A stretch of 64,000 nt of DNA from Marixanthomonas spongiae (GTDB taxonomy: Bacteria > Bacteroidota > Bacteroidia > Flavobacteriales > Flavobacteriaceae), in NCBI RefSeq assembly GCF_003095375.1, contig NZ_QEHR01000002.1, positions 394,273 to 458,272 of the forward strand, written 5' to 3'. Of this stretch, positions 46,836-56,129 are shown piece after piece; position 1 is the first letter of the stretch, and every line of letters begins with the position of its first letter. Position numbers and translations under genes: made by a program. Below the pieces are notes generated by a model. That model saw only the letters and a program-made list of their open reading frames with translations, ran no database searches and was not told where the DNA came from.

Positions 46836-47801
46836 ATGAGTGCGAAACCTAAAAAAAAATACAATACCGGTAAGATCAAGAAATTTTTATTTTTTCTTGT
46901 TCTGGCAATCCTGTTTTGGATGCTTACAAAATTTTCAAGGGAATACACTGCCACGGTTGACGCCAACATTGTGTATAAAAGCATTCCCAATGAAACACTT
47001 TTGGCTGAAAACAATCCCGAAACACTTTCTTTTGACCTTACCACCAACGGTTTTGAATTTTTCTATTACCAACTAAAACAGCCTGAAATTACAGTGAACC
47101 TTGCCGAATATTATAAAAAAGGCAACAAAACAGTAACTATTGGCAATGCACAATTGGTCAACTTGATCGAAAACCAGCTGGACGAAGATTTCTCTATAAA
47201 AAATCTATCTTTGGATACCTTGAGCATAAACTTAGAACTTTTGGTATCTAAAAAAGTCCCTGTGGTTTCAAAGGCCGGCCTTAATTTTAAAAAGGGATAT
47301 ATGAGCTTGGACAGCATATCCATAAAACCAGATTCGGTCCAGATTTCCGGCCCCAGAGAAGTGATTGACACCATCGCTTCCGTTTTTACCAAAACTGAAA
47401 ACTTTAAAAACATCGATTCAGATTTTTCTGAAAAAGTAGCCGTTACCGTTCCCGATGCACCTTCGCTTTCGGTGGTGCCAAAAGAAGTAAAACTATCTCT
47501 AAGGGTACAGGAATTTACCCAAAAACAAGTGACGCTTCCCATAGAAGTGATCAACTTGCCACAACGTACCATTATTAAGTTGATTCCCGAAGTGACCACG
47601 GTAAGCTTTAATGTGCCGGTAAAAAATTTCAATAAGGTATCTGAAACCGATTTTAAGTTGTTGTGCGATTTTTCCGAACGGAACCCAAAGGGCAACTTTA
47701 TGCTCACCCAGCTTTCAAAACGGCCTTCAGGCATTCGGGATGTGGAGATAAAAGACAAAAAAATCGACTTTTTAATTTTCAAAAATGATTCCAAAAAATG
47801 A
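46836..47801 (+). CDS. YbbR-domain membrane-anchored protein
   Basis: A 321-residue protein with an N-terminal transmembrane anchor (about 15-35) and several YbbR-like beta domains outside the membrane; the periodic motif is KPDSVQISGPREVID and SVVPKEVKLSL. YbbR proteins in other bacteria regulate c-di-AMP cyclases; the role here is unknown. A TTG at 46827 is in frame, but the ATG at 46836 follows the GT2 stop and fits better. It overlaps coaE by ATGA. Confidence 0.85.
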   Translation: MSAKPKKKYNTGKIKKFLFFLVLAILFWMLTKFSREYTATVDANIVYKSIPNETLLAENNPETLSFDLTTNGFEFFYYQLKQPEITVNLAEYYKKGNKTVTIGNAQLVNLIENQLDEDFSIKNLSLDTLSINLELLVSKKVPVVSKAGLNFKKGYMSLDSISIKPDSVQISGPREVIDTIASVFTKTENFKNIDSDFSEKVAVTVPDAPSLSVVPKEVKLSLRVQEFTQKQVTLPIEVINLPQRTIIKLIPEVTTVSFNVPVKNFNKVSETDFKLLCDFSERNPKGNFMLTQLSKRPSGIRDVEIKDKKIDFLIFKNDSKK

Positions 47802-48385
47802 AAACAATAGGGCTTACAGGAGGAATAGGAAGCGGCAAAACCACCGTGGCAACCATGTTCAGTGAATTGGGCGTGCCCATTTATATTGCAGATATTGAAG
47901 CAAAAAAGCTCACCAACACTTCCGAAGCAATAAAATCTGAGCTCACCGAAATCCTTGGCGAGAAAGCCTATAACAAAAACGGTTTGAACCGTAAATATGT
48001 GGCCGACCAGATTTTCAACAACGAGCAGCTTTTGAAAAAAGTGAACCAAATAATCCATCCCCGTGTAGCCGAACATTTTAAGGAGTGGGCGCAACAACAA
48101 ACGGGCATTTATTGCATAGAAGAAGCCGCGATACTGTTTGAAAACGGAGGCTATAAAAACTGCGATTATACCATTTTGGTAACGGCTCCCAAACAGCTTA
48201 GGATAGATCGTATTTTAAAACGGGACGATACTACCGAAACCGAAATACAATCGCGTATGGACAACCAATGGCCCGATGAAAAAAAGAAAGCTTTGGCCGA
48301 TTTTACCATCGAAAACATCGATATGGAAATGACCCGAGCCCAAGTTAAGGAAATTCACGAATACCTACTGAAAACGGCACAATAA
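47798..48385 (+). CDS. coaE: Dephospho-CoA kinase
   Basis: A 195-residue P-loop kinase that performs the last step of CoA synthesis. Walker A is GGIGSGKTTVA. The CoA-binding helix has DIEAKKLT, and the lid region is QLRIDRILKRD. Length is typical. Overlap with the YbbR gene by ATGA is an arrangement I have seen in flavobacteria. Confidence 0.96.
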   Translation: MKTIGLTGGIGSGKTTVATMFSELGVPIYIADIEAKKLTNTSEAIKSELTEILGEKAYNKNGLNRKYVADQIFNNEQLLKKVNQIIHPRVAEHFKEWAQQQTGIYCIEEAAILFENGGYKNCDYTILVTAPKQLRIDRILKRDDTTETEIQSRMDNQWPDEKKKALADFTIENIDMEMTRAQVKEIHEYLLKTAQ

Positions 48386-48448
48386 CACCCCTGTAACATG
48401 TTTTGTTAACATTTGGTTAAATGAAAACCGCACTAAATGTTAAAATCT

Positions 48449-48456
48449 TACTTTTG
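48449..48456 (+). promoter_or_regulatory. -7 box for the sensor kinase (TACTTTTG)
   Basis: Matches TAnnTTTG and ends five bases before the ATG at 48462. Confidence 0.6.
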
Positions 48457-48461
48457 GGGAT

Positions 48462-50024
48462 ATGAATAAAAAGCTATTCGCCTTACTTATTGCCCTAATG
48501 AGTTTGTCGCTGCTGGGGATTATGTTTGTGCAGGGATATTGGATCGCGAATTCGTACCAAACCAAGGAAGAACAGTTTACCTTTAACGTACAGCAAACCC
48601 TTTTTTCTGTTACCAAACAGATAAAAAACAGGGAAATAGAAGATTTTTACAGCGTTTACAGCAGGTATGTTGATAGTATTGAAGTGCCGGACAATGTAAA
48701 TTTCAGCGAGTTGGTCTATAAAACCAAAAATGACCGGACCAATGAAATTTTTATATATACCGATGGTATTTTGGAAGAAGATTATAAACTGTCTTCCAGT
48801 TTTTTGGACATGGATTTTGACAGTATCCAATTTAAAAAACTTACCAACCGAAAAACGACAACCAGGCTGAACCCAGGAGTGGAAGGGGGCAATCCTTCAG
48901 AATCCACGGAAGTAACCTTTAAACGACTGAAAGATTTTGAGCGCAACCAAATTGAAAGCGCTTATTTCGACATTTCGTCAAAAGTGCCGTTGCACAAAAG
49001 GGTGAGTGGAGGAGAAATTGAAAACCTGATTACCAAAGAGCTGAAGGACAGAGGCGTTAATTCGAAATTTGAATATGCGGTTTACAGCAACAACTTGGCC
49101 ACCAAGGTACGCTCTGGCGATTTTAAACTGAATCCCGAAAGTACGTATGTGGTCCCGTTGTTCAAGAATGACGATACCGGAAAGGGATATCAATTATATG
49201 TAAATTTTTCAGAAAAAGAAAAAGTGGTGCTCAGTTCCATTTTGGGAATGGCAGTGCTTTCATTGGTGTTTACGGCGGTAATCGTTTTGGCTTATGCCAG
49301 TGCCCTGTCGCAAATTTTCAAACAACGGCAGATTTCGCAAATCAAGTCGGACTTTATCAACAACATGACGCACGAGTTTAAAACCCCTATCGCTACCATC
49401 AATTTGGCACTGGATTCCCTTAAAAACCCAAAGGTAAAGGACAATAAGGAGTTTTTACAACGTTATTTAAAGATGATACGGGACGAAAACCGCCGCATGC
49501 ATGCACAAGTGGAAAATGTGCTGCGAATTTCAAAACTGGAAAAAAACGAACTGGACCTCCCTAAAGAGCGCATTAAGCTGCACGATGTAATCAATGATGC
49601 CATTACCCATGTGGAGCTTATCGTGGAAGACCGTGGCGGTTATGTGGCCAGCCATCTTGGTGCGTTAAAGTCATCTGTTTTGGGCAACGAGTCGCATTTA
49701 ACCAATGTAGTGGTGAATATTTTGGACAATGCCATAAAATACTCTGAAGAAGCTCCTAAAATCGATGTCTATACCGAAAACGTAAAAAACTATATTATTT
49801 TAAAGATACGCGATCAAGGGATGGGAATGAGCAAAACCACCCAAAAGAAAATATTCGAAAAATTTTACCGGGAACACACCGGCGATATACACAACGTTAA
49901 AGGTCACGGCCTTGGCCTGGCTTACGTAAAACGCATACTTGACGATCACGACGCACAAGTATATGTAGAAAGCGAAAAAGGAAAAGGAAGTACCTTTATT
50001 ATTAAAATACACTTAATATCTTAA
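48462..50024 (+). CDS. Sensor histidine kinase
   Basis: A 520-residue membrane kinase with two transmembrane helices (about 5-27 and 255-280) bounding a periplasmic sensor domain. A HisKA box has phospho-acceptor His304 (THEFKTPIATIN), and the HATPase_c domain has NVVVNILDNAIKY, RDQGMGMS and GHGLGLAYVKRIL. It is followed three bases later by its OmpR-type partner. The signal is unknown. Domain order and length are usual for flavobacterial kinases. Confidence 0.94.
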   Translation: MNKKLFALLIALMSLSLLGIMFVQGYWIANSYQTKEEQFTFNVQQTLFSVTKQIKNREIEDFYSVYSRYVDSIEVPDNVNFSELVYKTKNDRTNEIFIYTDGILEEDYKLSSSFLDMDFDSIQFKKLTNRKTTTRLNPGVEGGNPSESTEVTFKRLKDFERNQIESAYFDISSKVPLHKRVSGGEIENLITKELKDRGVNSKFEYAVYSNNLATKVRSGDFKLNPESTYVVPLFKNDDTGKGYQLYVNFSEKEKVVLSSILGMAVLSLVFTAVIVLAYASALSQIFKQRQISQIKSDFINNMTHEFKTPIATINLALDSLKNPKVKDNKEFLQRYLKMIRDENRRMHAQVENVLRISKLEKNELDLPKERIKLHDVINDAITHVELIVEDRGGYVASHLGALKSSVLGNESHLTNVVVNILDNAIKYSEEAPKIDVYTENVKNYIILKIRDQGMGMSKTTQKKIFEKFYREHTGDIHNVKGHGLGLAYVKRILDDHDAQVYVESEKGKGSTFIIKIHLIS

Positions 50025-50027
50025 ATT

Positions 50028-50744
50028 ATGGAAACTGAAAACAAAAAAATCTTATTGGTAGAAGACGACCCCAATTTCGGAACCGTTTTAAAAGACTACC
50101 TTGCTATGAACGATTATGAAGTGGTCCACGCCAAAAACGGTATGGAAGGCTTTGAAAAATTTAAAAAAGATGACTTCGATCTATGTATCCTCGATGTGAT
50201 GATGCCCTATAAAGACGGATTTACCCTCGCAAAAGAAATACGCGATAAAAATGAAGACATCCCCATTATTTTCCTTACGGCAAAAGCCATGAAAGAAGAT
50301 GTGCTCAAAGGTTATAAAGTTGGTGCCGACGATTATTTAAACAAACCCTTTGACAGCGAAGTACTGTTGATGAAGATAAAAGCCATCATACAGCGCAAAG
50401 CTACCGACAGCATTGCAGACAGCAAGCAGTTTGAGTTTGAAATAGGCAACTTCTTTTTGAATTCCAAACTTCGGTTTTTAACTTACAAAGAAGAAGACCC
50501 GATAAAACTTTCCCCAAAAGAAAACGAATTGCTTCGTTTATTGGCCTTGCACAAAAACGATTTAATGCCCCGAGAGTTGGCGTTAACCAAAATTTGGAGG
50601 GATGATAACTATTTCACTTCACGAAGTATGGATGTTTACATTGCCAAACTCCGTAAGTATTTGGGTAAAGACGATGGGGTGGAAATCATCAATATCCACG
50701 GCGAAGGATTCCGTTTGGTGGTAAAAGATGAAGTTGATAATTAA
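50028..50744 (+). CDS. OmpR-family response regulator
   Basis: A 238-residue regulator. The receiver has Asp56 (LCILDVMMP), Thr84 (FLTAKA) and Lys106 (LNKPFDS). The C-terminal winged helix carries LSPKENELLRLLALHKN and SRSMDVYIAKLRKYLG. It pairs with the kinase just upstream and ends at a shared terminator. It may repress or activate envelope genes; no targets are seen. Confidence 0.94.
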   Translation: METENKKILLVEDDPNFGTVLKDYLAMNDYEVVHAKNGMEGFEKFKKDDFDLCILDVMMPYKDGFTLAKEIRDKNEDIPIIFLTAKAMKEDVLKGYKVGADDYLNKPFDSEVLLMKIKAIIQRKATDSIADSKQFEFEIGNFFLNSKLRFLTYKEEDPIKLSPKENELLRLLALHKNDLMPRELALTKIWRDDNYFTSRSMDVYIAKLRKYLGKDDGVEIINIHGEGFRLVVKDEVDN

Positions 50745-50776
50745 AAAAGGAACAAGATTTAAAAAATTAAGTGTCA

Positions 50777-50805
50777 TAAAACGCCCTTATTGCAGGGCGT
50801 TTTTT
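50777..50805. terminator. Bidirectional terminator between the regulator and miaA
   Basis: AAAACGCCCT and AGGGCGTTTT form a 10-bp stem around a short loop, with a T-run on the plus strand and A-run opposite. It overlaps the miaA stop region. Confidence 0.9.
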
Positions 50806-51707
50806 GTTTTTAGCCCGTGGATGATTTCTTTAGCCGGCGTGCGGTAATCAAACCAATGGATGGCCTTGTTCTTTTTAAACCAGGTAAGTTGCCGCTTGGC
50901 AAAACGCCGGGTGTTTTTCTTTATTTCTGAAAGGGCCTCTTGCAAGGTAAACCTTCCTCCTAAATAATCAAAAAGTTCGCGGTAGCCTACGGTATTCAAG
51001 GCATTGAGGTCTTTATATGGCATTAAAGTTTTGGCTTCGCTCAATAAGCCTGCTTCCATCATAAGGTCCACCCGTTTGTTGATACGGGCGTAAACAGTTT
51101 CCCGGTCTGCGGTCAACCCAACGTAAATGGTTTTAAATGGCCGCTCTTTTTTCTCTTGGTTTAAAAAGGAAGAATAGGGTTTTCCTGAAGTACGGATAAC
51201 CCCCAGTGCGCGAATGACCCGGTGGGGGTTTTGCAGGTCCACTTTTTTATAATAGGAAGGGTCTTTTTGTTCCAGTTCTTTTTGAAGCGACTCCAATCCT
51301 TCTTCATTCAGTTGGGCATTTAGCTGCTCCCTAAGTTCTTCAGAAACGTTTGGAAAATAATCCAGCCCTTTGGTCACCGCATCGACATACAGCCCCGAAC
51401 CGCCTACCATAACGACGGTGTTATTGATTTTGAACAATTCATACAGCTTTTCAAGGGCTTCTGTTTCGAAATCGCCTACGCTGTACGGTTCATAAATGGT
51501 CTTGTTTTGGATAAAATGGTGTGGTACTGCTTGGAGCTCTTCAGCAGAAGGTACGGCCGTGCCTATTGTCATTTCTTTATAAAATTGCCGCGAGTCTGCC
51601 GAGACTATTTCAGTGTTGAAGGCTTTGGCAAGTTCAATAGCCAGTTTTGTTTTGCCAATGGCGGTAGGCCCCACCACACAGATAAGGGTGTCTTGTTTGG
51701 GGGTCAT
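50787..51707 (-). CDS. miaA: tRNA dimethylallyltransferase
   Basis: A 306-residue P-loop enzyme that isopentenylates A37 of tRNAs reading U-starting codons. Walker A is GPTAIGKTKLA, followed by EIVSADSRQFYKEMTIGTA and the central GGSGLYVDA. The start at 51707 overlaps the channel stop by one base (TGATG); a longer frame to 51749 would run into the channel gene. Confidence 0.96.
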   Translation of the reverse strand: MTPKQDTLICVVGPTAIGKTKLAIELAKAFNTEIVSADSRQFYKEMTIGTAVPSAEELQAVPHHFIQNKTIYEPYSVGDFETEALEKLYELFKINNTVVMVGGSGLYVDAVTKGLDYFPNVSEELREQLNAQLNEEGLESLQKELEQKDPSYYKKVDLQNPHRVIRALGVIRTSGKPYSSFLNQEKKERPFKTIYVGLTADRETVYARINKRVDLMMEAGLLSEAKTLMPYKDLNALNTVGYRELFDYLGGRFTLQEALSEIKKNTRRFAKRQLTWFKKNKAIHWFDYRTPAKEIIHGLKTKNALQ

Positions 51708-52549
51708 CAACTGTTTTTTGTAATTTCCGGATGGAGTTCTTCGCCGCATTTATGACAATATTTGGCGTCGTCGCGGTGTTTTAACGCTCCGCAATTTCTA
51801 CACGCTTGGGTATTTACATGCACATAATCTGTATTTTTGGCGTACTCGGCGCTTACAATTCCCGTGGGCACAGCGATGATACCGTAACCCAAAATCATAA
51901 TGATGGTCGCTAAAAACTGTCCTAAAGGCGTAACCGGGGCAATATCCCCAAAACCAACTGTGGTAAGGGTTACGATACACCAATAAATGCTTACGGGAAT
52001 GCTGTTAAAGCCGCTTTGCTCGCCCTCAATCAGGTACATGAGCGTTCCGGCGATGAGGGCGACGATTAATACGGCAAATAGAAAAACAAATATTTTGGCA
52101 CGGCTGTCGATGAGGGCTTTTTTCAATTTGTTGCTTTCCCCTACATAGCGGGAAATTTTCAGAATACGGAACACCCGCAGCAACCGCAACGCCCGTACGG
52201 TGATTAAAACATTGCTGCCCACCAATATAAACGACAGGTACAAGGGAATGGTCGATAAAAAATCGATGATGCCGTAAAAACTGAAAATATAAGTTGATGG
52301 CTTTTTGGTGATCAAGATGCGGGCGATATACTCTAAAGTAAAAAAAATGGTAATGACCCATTCGCCTATATACAGAAAATCGTACACATTTTCAGGAAGG
52401 CCTTTTACACTCTCTATCATTACAAATAGCACGCTGAGCAGAATGAGAATAAGCAAAATCACATCGAACATCTTGCCCATGGGCGTATCGGCCTCTGAAA
52501 TGATTTCGTGCAATTTTACACGCCAATAACTTTTTGATTCGGTTTTCAA
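51707..52549 (-). CDS. Voltage-gated potassium channel-like protein with C-terminal zinc ribbon
   Basis: A 280-residue six-helix ion channel. The S4-like helix carries regularly spaced Arg (VRALRLLRVFRILK), and the pore filter is TVGFGD (TLTTVGFGDIAP). The tail ends in a CxxC...CxxC zinc ribbon (CRNCGALKHRDDAKYCHKCG, about 245-275) that I do not know from the classical channel. K+ selectivity is expected. It is co-transcribed with miaA (one-base overlap). Confidence 0.92.
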   Translation of the reverse strand: MKTESKSYWRVKLHEIISEADTPMGKMFDVILLILILLSVLFVMIESVKGLPENVYDFLYIGEWVITIFFTLEYIARILITKKPSTYIFSFYGIIDFLSTIPLYLSFILVGSNVLITVRALRLLRVFRILKISRYVGESNKLKKALIDSRAKIFVFLFAVLIVALIAGTLMYLIEGEQSGFNSIPVSIYWCIVTLTTVGFGDIAPVTPLGQFLATIIMILGYGIIAVPTGIVSAEYAKNTDYVHVNTQACRNCGALKHRDDAKYCHKCGEELHPEITKNS

Positions 52550-52671
52550 GAAAAGTATCTTTTGGGATAAAAATAACTAAGTTTAATTAATTTATCGCAT
52601 TCTGGATAAGATTATAGCTTCGCAAGAATTTATGTGGCCTATTTTTTGGTTATTTATGATAAGATTTATTT

Positions 52672-54036
52672 CTAACTAAGCTTAACGGTCTTCACCTTTT
52701 TGTTTTTCCGAAGATAATTTTGAATGATATGCTGCACGTCCCGGTTATTTTGCATCGGGTTGATGAGTGTTTTTAAAATTTCGGGGTTGGTTATCTGATG
52801 GTTTAAGTTGAAATAGCCAAAGCCTTTGTATTGTCCGGCTTCAATTAAGACGACCGATCGCTCTTCTACATCCCGCCCACGGTCTATAATAAGCATGTTT
52901 TGGTTTTTATAGCTTGTTTCATCTATAAATTGCTGTACCCTCCTGTTATAGGCTTCAGGGGGTTCTGCCGCTATGCAAGCGCCGTTGCACGCTTTAATGC
53001 TATATTGAAAACAACTGCCCTGAGTTTTATGCAAACCGTTTAATTTTTGACAAAGCTTATATGCTTCGGTGATCTTAAAAAGAACAGCTTTGGCTTGTTG
53101 ATAATTGGTAAAGGTGGTGATGGCCTTTTTTCGGGCGTCTGCTTTTTCTATCTTTAGGTTTATATACCCGTTTTCGTCTTTAAAAGACGTGAGCTGGTGA
53201 TTAAAAGTAGATTTGCGCAATGCCCGGTTGTACACCGGCCGGTTGCTTTTAATTTCTTCGCTCTCCTTTAACTGGGCAATGAGGTCGCTTCCGGTTTTTT
53301 CGTAACTTACACTGGCCACTTCTTTTTGGATGCGTTTCGATTTTCTGTTATCCGAAGTAAAATGTTGCGTCAGCCTTTTTTTGATATTCTTGCTCTTTCC
53401 AATGTAGATGATCTTGCCATCGTCGCGGTGCATATAATATACCCCAGTTTCGGTAGGGGCTTCTGCAATAAAGTCGAGCAATTTAGGCTCCAGTTGGCGT
53501 TTTGGGTTTTTGCGCACTGCTGCCTGTATGATGTTTTTTTGCGTATCCTTGTTCAACAACATTTTAAATAGAGTAACGGTTGCCTTGGCATCGCCTTGCG
53601 CCCTATGACGGTCGGTAAGCGGAATGCCCAACGATTTTACCAACTTGCCCAAGCTGTAGGAGGGAAGGTCGGGTATCAATTTTTTGGAAAGCTCAACCGT
53701 GCAAAGAGTCTTTTTTTCATACTTATAGCCCAATCGGTCAAATTCGGTAGTCAATATGCGGTTGTCAAACTTGGCATTGTGGGCGACCAAGGTGCAATCT
53801 TCGGTAATTTCAATAATGCGCTTGGCCACCTCATAAAACTTGGGCGCATTGCGCAACATTTGATTGTTGATGCCGGTCAAGTTCACCACAAAAGGTTGAA
53901 TGCTCCGCTCTGGATTGATCAAGCTACTAAATTGATCTACGATCTCATGCCCGTCAAAACGGTAAATGGCTATTTCGGTAATGCCTTCTTCGTTGTACTT
54001 CCCGCCAGTGGTTTCAATATCTAAAATAGCGTACAT
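52672..54036 (-). CDS. DEDDh exonuclease fused to a GIY-YIG nuclease domain
   Basis: A 454-residue fusion. The N-terminal DnaQ-like exonuclease (about 1-165) has YAILDIETTGG, VAHNAKFDNRIL and HRAQGDAKATV. A UvrC/Cho-like GIY-YIG domain (about 190-275) has TGVYYMHRDDGKIIYIGKSK and a KRLTQHF helix. The C-terminal 170 residues have a Cys-containing region (GSCFQYSIKACNGACIA). It is thought of as a repair nuclease by analogy to E. coli Cho; the function is not shown. Confidence 0.92.
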   Translation of the reverse strand: MYAILDIETTGGKYNEEGITEIAIYRFDGHEIVDQFSSLINPERSIQPFVVNLTGINNQMLRNAPKFYEVAKRIIEITEDCTLVAHNAKFDNRILTTEFDRLGYKYEKKTLCTVELSKKLIPDLPSYSLGKLVKSLGIPLTDRHRAQGDAKATVTLFKMLLNKDTQKNIIQAAVRKNPKRQLEPKLLDFIAEAPTETGVYYMHRDDGKIIYIGKSKNIKKRLTQHFTSDNRKSKRIQKEVASVSYEKTGSDLIAQLKESEEIKSNRPVYNRALRKSTFNHQLTSFKDENGYINLKIEKADARKKAITTFTNYQQAKAVLFKITEAYKLCQKLNGLHKTQGSCFQYSIKACNGACIAAEPPEAYNRRVQQFIDETSYKNQNMLIIDRGRDVEERSVVLIEAGQYKGFGYFNLNHQITNPEILKTLINPMQNNRDVQHIIQNYLRKNKKVKTVKLS

Positions 54037-54081
54037 CTATGGTTTTCCTTTATTTTTCCTTAATGTTTTGTGATGCCCAGC

Positions 54082-54735
54082 TTAGTAATTGCGCTCCCCA
54101 AAAATAGCGCTCCCCACGCGTACCATATTGCTCCCTTTTTTTAAGGCAATTTCATAATCGCCGCTCATCCCCATAGAGAGTGTTGTAAACTCATGGTCTT
54201 CTTTTAGGTTGTCGTAGAGGTCTTTTAATTTCTGAAATTCTTTCGCAATTTGCATTTCATTATCGGTAAAGGTTGCCATGCCCATCAAGCCGATTACCTT
54301 CACGTTTTTATAGTTCGCAAAAGCTTCTGAAGCCAATAAATCCAACACTTCGTTTTTATCCAAACCAAATTTGCTCTCCTCTTCGGCAATTTTAACCTGA
54401 AGCAAACAGTCGATCACCCGGTTTTCGTTTTTGGCCCGTTTGTTTATTTCTTTTAACAAGCGTTTGCTGTCTACCGAGTGTATTAAACTCACAAATGGTG
54501 CTATATATTTTACCTTGTTGCGTTGCACATGGCCAATCATGTGCCACTCTACGTCCTTTGGCATTTCTTGCCATTTGCGTTCCATTTCTTGCACTTTGTT
54601 CTCGCCAAAAATACGATGGCCGGCATTATAGGCCTCCATGATTTCTGAAACGGGCTTTGTTTTTGAAACGGCGATCAACGTAACATCGTCGGGAAGTTGT
54701 TGCTTAAACGTTTTTATGTTTTCTGAAATATTCAT
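54082..54735 (-). CDS. YggS-family PLP-binding protein
   Basis: A 217-residue protein of the PLP homeostasis (PLPBP) family. The PLP Lys is in LIAVSKTKPVSEI, with the GENKVQEM and HMIGHVQRNKVKYI segments typical. A late SMGMSGDYEIAL block binds phosphate. YggS keeps free PLP low and has no known enzyme activity. The gene is single and not part of a clear operon. Confidence 0.95.
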   Translation of the reverse strand: MNISENIKTFKQQLPDDVTLIAVSKTKPVSEIMEAYNAGHRIFGENKVQEMERKWQEMPKDVEWHMIGHVQRNKVKYIAPFVSLIHSVDSKRLLKEINKRAKNENRVIDCLLQVKIAEEESKFGLDKNEVLDLLASEAFANYKNVKVIGLMGMATFTDNEMQIAKEFQKLKDLYDNLKEDHEFTTLSMGMSGDYEIALKKGSNMVRVGSAIFGERNY

Positions 54736-54820
54736 ACCATTATCTTTTCTGCAGTAAAATACAAATAGGAAGCTTTAGGAAAAACTAAAGTTTGTTAAAC
54801 AATCTGTTTCCTGAAATACC

Positions 54821-56059
54821 TTAAAATTCGTAAACCGTAACGCCACTCCGTAATTTTGGCAGTACAAAAGTGGTTTTGGGCGGCATTTTCAGTCCTTCGT
54901 CTGCAATGCTTTTCATTTCTGAAACGGTTACCGGCAACAGCCCGAAACCTACGGTAAACTCACCGGTATCGACAATGGTTTGCACATAGGCCATGTCGCT
55001 TTTTCCATCGGTGTATTTAATGCGCTTGTCGTTGCGGAGGTCTTTAATACCCAAAATGGGCTTTAAAATAGTGGTGTACAATATTTGCGCGTCCAAGGCA
55101 TCGAGCGCATTGTTGATGGTATAACTGTTTTTACGAAGGTAGAGCGAATAAAACTCGCCATCCAAGTACATACTGAAATTTTGTTTCTGCGTGGGCTTAT
55201 AATACTCCAAACCTCGATTTTCAATACGGAACACCGCATCTAAACGGATTAAAAACTCTTCCTTGCTCAAGCCATTGAGGTCTTTAACCAGCCGGTTGAA
55301 CTCGTAGATCTTTAGGTTGCTTTCAGGAATCATGTAGCTCATGAAAAAATTGTACGGCTCGTTTCCGGTGTGGTTGTTGTTTTCTTCTTTTAAATCTTCG
55401 GAAAGCAAAAAAGAAGAAGCGCTGCGGTGATGGCCATCGGCTATGTAAAGGCTTTCCATTTCAGAAAAAATACCGCTTATCTTCTTAACGATTTCCGCAT
55501 CATCAACGTTCCATAAATAATGGGTGTCGCGGTAGGTGGTGGTAAATTCGTATTCGGCACGGGTTTTCATCACGTTTTTTACAATCGCCGAAAGTGCTTC
55601 GTTATCCGGATGGGTGAGCAGAACCGCTTCCGCATTAAACCCTACTGTTTTTAAGTATTCTTTAAAAACCACTTCTTTATACTCTAGGGTTTCTTCGTGT
55701 TTTTTTAAAACATTGTTTTTGTAGTCTTCGGTACTGGCGGCGGCTACAATGCCATTGAACTCAATACCATCGCGGTTCACGATTTTATAAATGTAAAAGC
55801 ATGGTTTTTCATCTTGCATAAAAACGCCGTCCTCCTTAAACTCTTGATAACGGTTTTTTACCAGCGAATACCGTTCTTCGCCCGAAATTTCCTTGTGGTA
55901 CTTGTAACCGGGATTTACAATGTGCAAAAATGAAAACGGATTGTCCCGCAAGCGCGATTCCCTTTGAGCCGGGGTATAGCTATCGTACGATCGCGCGGCC
56001 AGCAAACTCACTTTGTCGCGGGTAGGGCGTACAGCTTTAAAAGGGATTATTTTTGCCAT
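54821..56059 (-). CDS. DUF1015-family protein
   Basis: A 412-residue protein beginning MAKIIPFKAVRPT. The hallmark YIADGHHRSASSFLL lies mid-protein (about 210-225). DUF1015 is common in flavobacteria and widespread elsewhere, and members have been linked by structure to the ParB/SerK-like fold; I cannot give the activity here. There is no signal peptide, so it is cytosolic. Confidence 0.9.
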   Translation of the reverse strand: MAKIIPFKAVRPTRDKVSLLAARSYDSYTPAQRESRLRDNPFSFLHIVNPGYKYHKEISGEERYSLVKNRYQEFKEDGVFMQDEKPCFYIYKIVNRDGIEFNGIVAAASTEDYKNNVLKKHEETLEYKEVVFKEYLKTVGFNAEAVLLTHPDNEALSAIVKNVMKTRAEYEFTTTYRDTHYLWNVDDAEIVKKISGIFSEMESLYIADGHHRSASSFLLSEDLKEENNNHTGNEPYNFFMSYMIPESNLKIYEFNRLVKDLNGLSKEEFLIRLDAVFRIENRGLEYYKPTQKQNFSMYLDGEFYSLYLRKNSYTINNALDALDAQILYTTILKPILGIKDLRNDKRIKYTDGKSDMAYVQTIVDTGEFTVGFGLLPVTVSEMKSIADEGLKMPPKTTFVLPKLRSGVTVYEF

Positions 56060-56129
56060 GTTTTTCTTAAATGGTTCTTCGGTTCACTTCGGCTCCGCTC
56101 AATGACCAACAGTCAGGAGTCTTTTATTT

